NCBI GenBank assembly: GCA_973895155.1
Contig: OZ316891.1
Span: 30,132,001 to 30,196,000 of the forward strand
DNA: 64,000 nt
Reading direction: 5' to 3'
Source: Marsupella aquatica
Lineage: Eukaryota; Marchantiophyta
Part shown: in pieces, positions 57,945 to 64,000 of the stretch
Numbering within the stretch: position 1 is the stretch's first letter
Layout: every line of letters begins with the position of its first letter
Position numbers and translations under genes: made by a program
Notes under the pieces: generated by a model
Told to the model about the DNA's origin: nothing
The model's database searches: none
The model's input: the letters and a program-made list of their open reading frames with translations, nothing else

Positions 57945-58085
57945 CCAACCCAGAGACATGGTGCAACTGAAGAGGCAAAAAGACCCAATAAAGGGGGGGA
58001 AGAAAGGAAGGAGGCCCCAAGAAGACCAGCAGGCCCAACGAGCAGGGAGTCCCCTTCAACAACAAGGGAACAAACACAAAAACAA
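57945..58085 (+). repeat. dispersed repeat copy C
   Basis: Shares, in order, CCCAGAGACATGGTGCAACT, CCCAATAAAGGGGGGAAGAA and GGCCCCAAGAAGACC with the copies at 46985 and 48150. It ends about 100 bases before the Copia-2 LTR. Confidence 0.5.
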
Positions 58086-58181
58086 AGAACCTACAAAGAA
58101 TCCATGAAAACCAACACCCAATTGGGTGGAGAATTGAAAAGTTTGATAGGGCTTGGGATTAAATCGCATAGGAGTACGAAG

Positions 58182-58656
58182 TGTTGGGTATTTACTCTTA
58201 CGTCTAGGTTAGGTATGACGTGGTTGGTACAACAACGTGGGTTGGTACAACTACGTGGTTAGGTACAACTACGTGATTAGGTACAACTATGTGGTTAGGT
58301 ACAACTACGTGATTAGGTACAACTATGTGGTTAGGTACAACTACGTGATTAGGTACAACTATGTGGTTAGGTACAACTATGTGGTTAGGTACAACTAAGT
58401 TGCACACTATATCATAAGAGGCATGTGTGCTTGGAGAGGTAGAACCAAGGCTCATTGTTATGGAGCCACTTGAGAGATAGGGAGAGCTTACACTGTGGAG
58501 ACTCGGTATAGCCGACGGGCTTAGAGTTCAGTAAAGCTCTCTTGTGTGTTCCCGTGGACGTAGCCTCAAGGAGGTGAACCACGTATCTCTTGTGTCGACT
58601 ATTGTGCGTTGGATGGTTCATGGGCTTGCCGTTGCGATCGTCGTCTATGCTCAACA
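58182..58656 (+). repeat. Copia-2 5' LTR (start inferred)
   Basis: The end, AACA before the primer site, is firm. The start is inferred from TGTTGGGTATT at 58182, which has the usual TG opening; without the 3' LTR I cannot verify it. A TATA-like TATAT lies at about 58409. Confidence 0.65.
58220..58398 (+). repeat. 18-bp minisatellite within the Copia-2 LTR, about ten units
   Basis: From 58237, nine exact 18-base units (GTGGTTAGGTACAACTAC, alternating with GTGATTAGGTACAACTAT) are preceded by a 17-base unit. About six unit junctions form ACGTG, the ABRE/G-box core of plant bZIP sites; others have ATGTG. The array precedes the TATA-like word, as an enhancer would; function is inference. The complement gives a repetitive VVPNHV frame, not a gene. 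Confidence 0.92.
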
Positions 58657-58658
58657 AT

Positions 58659-58670
58659 TGGTATCAGAGC
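58659..58670 (+). other. Copia-2 primer-binding site
   Basis: TGGTATCAGAGC, two bases inside the LTR and identical to the Copia-1 site; complementary to initiator Met-tRNA. Confidence 0.95.
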
Positions 58671-59810
58671 ATGCTTGGGAGGTGACGTGTGTTCGTGACG
58701 GGATTTCATGACGGTTTTTCCAGCGTTGAGTGTTGGTGGATTTTCCAGAGTTCCATCGCATGGAACTTGGAGTTTATGGGCTCAACGGATAGATCAGGGC
58801 AAGAGCTTTCTAACGGTGTGAAGAAATCGTTGAACGGAGCTCGTGGTGCAGAGAGATCTAAGTTTTCGTCGTTCTGGATTTTGTGAAGAAAGTTGGCAAT
58901 CGACTCGGAGGGAGAAGCGTCAAGTGTTTTGACTCAACGGAGAGATTGAGGCAAGACGATTGTTTTTGAGTCCGGGATTGGCTCTTTGATGCAAAGAGGA
59001 AGGCTAAGCAAAATCAATTACCTTGTTGGACTTGGTGACGACACCAAGTGCAATTGATCAACATTCGTTGTTGACAAGGTACCATTTTTTTCTCTTTGAA
59101 AAACTGATTCGAAATTGGCTATGGCAATTGAGAGAAATCTGTCATCTTTACCAATTTTTTTCTCCCTCGTTCTTTCCTCGTTTTGGGTGCTTCTTATATC
59201 GATCTTCATCGCCTCGGAGTCTAGTTTCCAAATCTGAAATCGGATCTTGATTTAGTCAAAACCCGAGTGAGATATCTTGCGTTTGGTGTCGAGGGGTACA
59301 TTCTGCCGTGTGTATTTTCTGCGCGCGCGACCAGATTTCGACGACGAAGGGTGGTAGGGGGTTTTGGGGGTTCGAGGACACATGTCAGCCCCTCGATTGT
59401 TCTTCCAAAATTCCCACAGGGCCTGTACAAGGGTCATAGAATATTCCAAAAAACCAGAGAGCTATTTTTTGACCGTCCGACAAAGATTTCATCCGCCGAA
59501 CGGTAACTTTTTTGGTTATTTTTCGGCGAGGTCGTAGCCATTGAAGTTGGCAATGCAGCGCACCAATCACATCGCAATTCCGACAACGGGTTGTACTTGG
59601 TATTTCGGTTATTCCCTGAGGTGGTCAAAACGGGGGAGTTTCCCAAGGTTTTACCCACCTCGACCGAAATTTGAATAACTTTTCCGTCAAATTTCGATTT
59701 TGATTTCGGTTTTCAGTATTGGACTCCTAGCTTTGTGGGCTACGCGGCGGTGTTGAGTTTCGAGTTTTTTGAGAAGTTGTGAAAAACAACATTTTTTGTG
59801 ACTTTCTCAT

Positions 59811-60845
59811 ATGAGTGATTCGGAGGAGTTTTTCGAAGACGTGGAACTTGAAGCACGAGGGTCACCGCGGAGGTTTCAGGGGCAGAGAGAGGAGCAGGAG
59901 GAAGAGCACGTGACACCGATACCATCACCGGTGCGGCGTGTGGTGGAGGAAGCAGTACTACTACCGGAGCTCACGGTAAAGAAGAAGATGGGGACTTTCA
60001 AGCTTGGGGGACCCAAGTATGAAGTGACAAAGTATGATGGGCGCTCTGACTACTTGCTATGGGAGAAGCAGGTGAAGGGAGTGCTTTATGCGTCAGGGAT
60101 GGGCCAACTGCTGAGCCCTCGTGAAGACGATGTTGATGAGAAACAATGGGACCGCATGCAGGAGCAGGGAGTGTGGTGTGTTACACTCTATCTCATGCCT
60201 CCCATCATCAAGCAGTTGGGTGCACATAAGGATTGCATGTCCTTATTTGCGGAATTGCAGAGCAAGTATCACCGCAAGGAGTTGTCGAACCGGCTCTACA
60301 CTTCCTACAAACTGATGAGTTTCAGGATGAAGGAATCTGGTACGAAGTTGCAAGACCATGTGGATGCTTTCAACGACATGGTCGTTGACTTGGAAAACCT
60401 TGGGGAGACTTTGAATGATGAGACGAAGGCTCTGCAGCTTCTTAGTTCATTGCCTCCATCTTACCAGTCCCTATCACGAGTGTTGTTGCATCGTGATAGG
60501 GATACCATTTCATACAATGACGTGGTAAGTTCTCTGCTTAGTGATGATCTTCAGCAGAAGATGCACATCACGTCACAGCCTTCATCATCTGGTGCTGCCC
60601 TCAATGTTAACCGTGGGAGGAGTATGCAGCGACCAACTGGGGACCGTAGAACCCAGTTTAGATCTAAATCCAGATCTAAGTCCAAGGGTAAATCCCCTCA
60701 GAGGAGGCAGGTGACATGTTGGAAGTGCAACCAAGTTGGACACTTCAAGCGAGACTGTAAGGGAAAGGCAGCGGAAACTTCATCGGCAAATGTGGCTAGG
60801 GCTGATGGAGAAGCTGATTTACTCAATGATGAGTATGTTTTATGA
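59811..60845 (+). CDS. gag: Copia-2 Gag (nucleocapsid), intact zinc knuckle
   Basis: 344 residues. The first ~60 residues (acidic, then Pro/Glu-rich) have no counterpart in Copia-1, where the matching ATG reads TTG. From residue ~64 it follows the family pattern: KYDGRSDYLLWEKQVKG, LQLLSSLPPSYQSL, ISYNDVVSSLLSDD, then an SKSRSKSKG-type basic stretch and a complete CCHC knuckle, CWKCNQVGHFKRDC, at ~303-316. It coats and packages element RNA. It ends in UGA at 60843-60845; pol continues in the same frame. Confidence 0.93.
   Translation: MSDSEEFFEDVELEARGSPRRFQGQREEQEEEHVTPIPSPVRRVVEEAVLLPELTVKKKMGTFKLGGPKYEVTKYDGRSDYLLWEKQVKGVLYASGMGQLLSPREDDVDEKQWDRMQEQGVWCVTLYLMPPIIKQLGAHKDCMSLFAELQSKYHRKELSNRLYTSYKLMSFRMKESGTKLQDHVDAFNDMVVDLENLGETLNDETKALQLLSSLPPSYQSLSRVLLHRDRDTISYNDVVSSLLSDDLQQKMHITSQPSSSGAALNVNRGRSMQRPTGDRRTQFRSKSRSKSKGKSPQRRQVTCWKCNQVGHFKRDCKGKAAETSSANVARADGEADLLNDEYVL
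60843..60845 (+). promoter_or_regulatory. in-frame UGA between Copia-2 gag and pol (candidate recoding site)
   Basis: Context UUA-UGA-AGC. It is the only in-frame stop from 59811 to the window end, at the same alignment position as the Copia-1 UGA. This supports a programmed stop, with readthrough making Gag-Pol; alternatives are splicing or internal initiation. Confidence 0.6.
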
Positions 60846-63800
60846 AGCCGGGGGTATGCCCTGTGCACGTCATCTAGGAGAGCAGATGATGTGTGGATTC
60901 TTGATTGTGCTTGCTCTTTTCATATTTGTTACATTCGTGAGTTTTTCAGTTCTTACTCTATTTCAAACGGTTCAGTTCTGATGGGAAATGATCACTCCTG
61001 TCAAATTGAGGGAATTGGGTTTGTGAAGATTCAAATGTTTGATGGCGCTGTGCGCACAGTGTCCGGAGTCAGGTATGTACCTGGCATGCGTAAGAATCTG
61101 ATTTCACTCGGTGTGTTGGATTCAAATGGTCATCAATGGAGCGTTATTGATGGTGAACTTCAAGTCAGGTCGGGAGAGACAGTGATTTTGAAGGGGAGTA
61201 GACAAAAGAATTTGTATGTGTTACAGGGCAATACTGTATGTGGAGAGGCCAATGTAACCAAGTCTCACGAGGAGATGACTCAACTGTGGCATTCACGGCT
61301 AGGCCACATGAGTGAGAAGGGTTTGGCTATCTTACGGAAGAATGGACTCATTTCTGATTTGCAATCTTGTAAATTAGAGTTTTGTGAGCATTGCATTCTT
61401 GGAAAGCAGCATCGTCGTGCTTTTGGTGTTGGAACTCATCGTTCCAAAGCGGTTCTTGAGTACATACATAGTGACGTGTGGGGTCCATCCCCGACTCCCT
61501 CACACTCTGGAAAGTTGTACTATGTATCATTTATTGATGATTACTCAAGATTTGTGTGGATTTATTTCATGACGCATAAGTCTGATGTCTTGTCCATTTT
61601 TAAGAAATGGAAGGCCCAGGTGGAGAATCAGACTGGAAACACGATCAAGTGTTTGGATACAAGGGTGAAGAGTTTGAGGTCAGACAACGGCGGGGAGTAC
61701 ACTTCAATGGAATTTGAAGAGTACTGTTCAGAACAGGGGATAACTCGCCATCTCACCACAGTTTATACTCCGCAGCAGAATGGTGTCGCTGAGAGGCTCA
61801 ATCGGACACTGTTGGAGCGGTCACGGAGTATGTTGAGCCAATCAGGTTTACCACAAGAATTTTGGGCAGAAGCTGTCAATACCGCAGCTTATTTGGTAAA
61901 TCTTTCTCCTTCTAGTGCTATCAATTTCAAAACGCCGTTTGAGATGCGCTATAAGCGGCAAGCAGACTATCATGGCTTGGTAATTTTTGGAAGTGATGCA
62001 TATGCTCTCACACCAAAGCAGAATAGGACCAAGTTGGATCCTACCTCCAGGAAATGTGTTTTTCTTGGGTACCAGAGTGGTGTGAAAGCCTATAGGCTAT
62101 GGGATCCTATTGCCTGTAAGCTCGTTGTCAGTAGGGATGTTTCCTTCAATGAATCCAGATTATTGAAGGAGGGGGAGAATACTCAGGTCTCCCGTACTGA
62201 CAAAAGAAAATCTCCTATCCCGGATCTCGTTGAGGGGGAGATTGGTTATGAGGTGCATGACCGGAGAGAAGGAGTTGCTCCAATTATGGAGCTGGTTCCT
62301 GTGCCAGAGGAACCAGAGGAGTTTGTTGATGCTGGTGAGCAGCAAGTGGATGCTGTTGAGCTTCAAATTGTACCAGCACACGCAGATCAACCGGAGTCAT
62401 CGGCTAGAAGAACATCTGGTCGCACTGTACGCGCTCCATCAAGGTATGGACAGTGGGTTGATTCATCTCAACTGCAAGAGGATGATTTTACAGCTGATGA
62501 TGAGGGTGATGCGTTAATTTTGGAAGAAGGAGAACCTTCTTCATTTCATGAGGCAAGTGCTTCAAAGGAGAAGCAAAAGTGGACTGCAGCAATGCAAACA
62601 GAGATGCAGTCACTAAAGGACAACAAAACTTGGGAGCTTGTTAAGCTGCCTAAGGGTCAGCAAGTGGTGGACAGCAAGTGGATTTACAAGCTGAAGGATA
62701 ATTCCATAGGAGGTGGATCGAAGGTCTACAAGGCTAGATTGGTAGCAAAGGGATTCACACAAGAGAAAGGTGTGGATTACAATGAGGTCTTCTCACCAGT
62801 TGCTAAGTACTCTACAATACGACTATTGTGTGTACTTGTTGTAATGTTTGGTCTGCTCCTAGATCAGATGGATGTTGTCACAGCTTTCCTCTATGGCACA
62901 TTGGAAGAGGTGATCTTCATGAGACAACCGCTAGGTTTTGTGAAGAGAGGACAGGAGGAATTGGTTTGCAGATTGCTGAAATCCTTGTATGGGTTGAAGC
63001 AGTCACCAAGACAGTGGAACAAGCGGTTTGACGATTGGATTCGGTCACAAGGTTTTCACAGAAGTGTATTTGACCCTTGTGTGTATTTGAAACCGGTGAA
63101 GAATGTTGTCTTTGGGTTCATTGTTTTAGTACTTTATGTGGATGACATGCTAATTGCAGCCAAGGATAGGTCTGAGATTGTTAAGCTCAAGGCACTGCTT
63201 AGTGCAGAGTTTAAGATGAAGGACTTAGGGCCAGCTAAGAGGATTTTGGGTATGGAGATCACTAGGGACTTGGAGGCTGGCAAGCTATGGTTGACGCAGA
63301 GCAGTTATGCGAGGAAGGTAATTGCAAGGTTCAACATGGAGAATAGCAAGCCAGTAAGTACCCCGTTGGCTCCACACTTCAAGTTATCATCAGCGTTCTG
63401 TCCTACGGATGACACAGAGAAGGGGTTGATGTCAAAGGTTCCATATGACAAGGCAGTGGGGAGTCTCATGTATTTGATGACTTGCACTAGACCTGATCTT
63501 GCCATGGCTATGGGCAAGGTGAGCAGGTACATGTCGAATCCAGGGAAGGTACACTGGGAAGCAGTGAAGTGGATTATCAGGTACTTGAAGGGTACCGTGG
63601 ATCATGGTCTTTTATTTGATGCGAATGCAAAGAATGCTAGATCATTGATTGGCTATGTAGATTCTGACTATGGACAAGATTTGGACCGAAGGAGATCAAC
63701 AACAGGATACGTGTTCACACTTGGCGGTGGATGCATAAGTTGGAGGTCTACTTTGCAGAAGTGTATTGCTCAGTCTACTACAGAAGCGGAGTATGTTGCA

Positions 63801-64000
63801 GCTGCGGAAGCAGCAAAGGAAGCGATTTGGTTGGATAGACTTATCACTGAAATGGGATTGCCACAGGGGAATGTGAAGCTCCATTGTGATAGTCAAAGTG
63901 CGCTCCACCTTGCTGTGAACCAGGTGATGGACAGCAGAGTGAAGCACATTGACGTCAGGTACCATTTTATCAGGCAGGCTGTGTCTGATAAATTGTTTGA
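60846..64000 (+). CDS. pol: Copia-2 Pol polyprotein, open to the window edge (partial)
   Basis: I read every codon from 60846 to 64000 and found no stop. There is no obvious own start near the gag stop; the first Met is at 60979, inside protease. Domains: protease core VWILDCACSFHICY; GAG-pre-integrase LWHSRLGH and FCEHCILGKQH; the integrase triad in HSDVWGP, LRSDNGGEY and NGVAERLNRT; reverse transcriptase VVDSKWIYKLKD, KGFTQEKGVDYNEVF, SPRQWNKRFDDW and VLYVDDMLIA; RNase H VGYVDSDYG-like, STTEAEYVAAAE and LHCDSQSALHL. The Trp that is lost in Copia-1 is present here. All catalytic residues that I can check are kept. The last ~40 residues are missing because the window ends. Confidence 0.93.

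Larger units (their letters stand above)
58182..64000 (+). mobile_element. Copia-2: Ty1/Copia LTR retrotransposon, 3' end outside the window
   Basis: Same family as Copia-1: identical primer site, homologous LTR tail and leader (CATCGCATGGAACTTGGAG, GGGCTCAACGGATAGATC), the same gag and pol order and the same UGA between them. It is clearly a distinct copy, with a 5'-extended Gag, a different LTR minisatellite and many substitutions. Apart from the gag-pol UGA, I find no stop from 59811 to the window end. It may therefore be autonomous, but the end of RNase H, the polypurine tract and the 3' LTR are not visible. Confidence 0.93.

Noticed and set aside
58220-58398. possible CRISPR-like array
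   Set aside because: Units are directly adjacent with no unique spacers; a simple minisatellite in a eukaryotic LTR.
58204-58455. minus-strand frame with VVPNHV repeats
   Set aside because: Complement of the 18-bp LTR minisatellite.

Overview
The window looks like nuclear DNA of a land plant or close streptophyte relative. Three intron-bearing or plant-type genes support this: a fused lysine-ketoglutarate reductase/saccharopine dehydrogenase, a plant-type GDSL esterase/lipase and an intronless U-box/ARM E3 ligase. Ty1/Copia elements primed by initiator Met-tRNA agree with it. I cannot place the species further. Gene density is low: three convincing host genes in 64 kb, set in retroelements, relics and tandem repeats.

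Layout. 1-4370: no recognised gene, with one decayed Copia integrase scrap near 1.9-2.3 kb. 4372-6338 and 13186-13410: a degenerate ~20-bp tandem array. 6339-13185: a complete Copia element (Copia-1) inserted into that array, with perfect 5-bp target duplications, near-identical LTRs, an assembly gap and an 18-bp minisatellite in its leader, and a nonsense-damaged pol. 13966-19205: a broken non-LTR retroelement whose C-terminus resembles a restriction-like endonuclease, preceded by six or more 197-bp monomers. 19206-23354: anonymous DNA with short tandem duplications. 23563-26166: five-exon GDSL lipase gene. 26167-34210: intergenic, with three more tandem arrays. 34217-43770: 23-exon LKR/SDH gene, every junction in phase, 1063 residues. 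43771-50990: AT-rich intergenic DNA, a microsatellite, a C/T/G homopolymer hairpin and dispersed repeats. 50991-52244 (minus): U-box E3 ligase. 52245-58181: intergenic, with a second decayed reverse transcriptase relic. 58182-64000: the 5' part of a second, intact-looking Copia element (Copia-2) that runs off the window.

The most notable signals are in the mobile elements. Both Copia copies, though clearly diverged, carry a single in-frame UGA at the same place between gag and pol. In Copia-2 this is the only stop in about 4.2 kb, which suggests programmed recoding rather than decay. Both also carry exact 18-bp tandem arrays built on ACGT cores, one in a leader and one in an LTR. The non-LTR element combines a restriction-like endonuclease signature, unusual for land plants, with tandem 5' monomers.

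The host genes do not form a pathway together. LKR/SDH degrades lysine, the GDSL protein is a predicted secreted esterase and the U-box protein acts in ubiquitin tagging. All calls come from reading the sequence; no database search was run.
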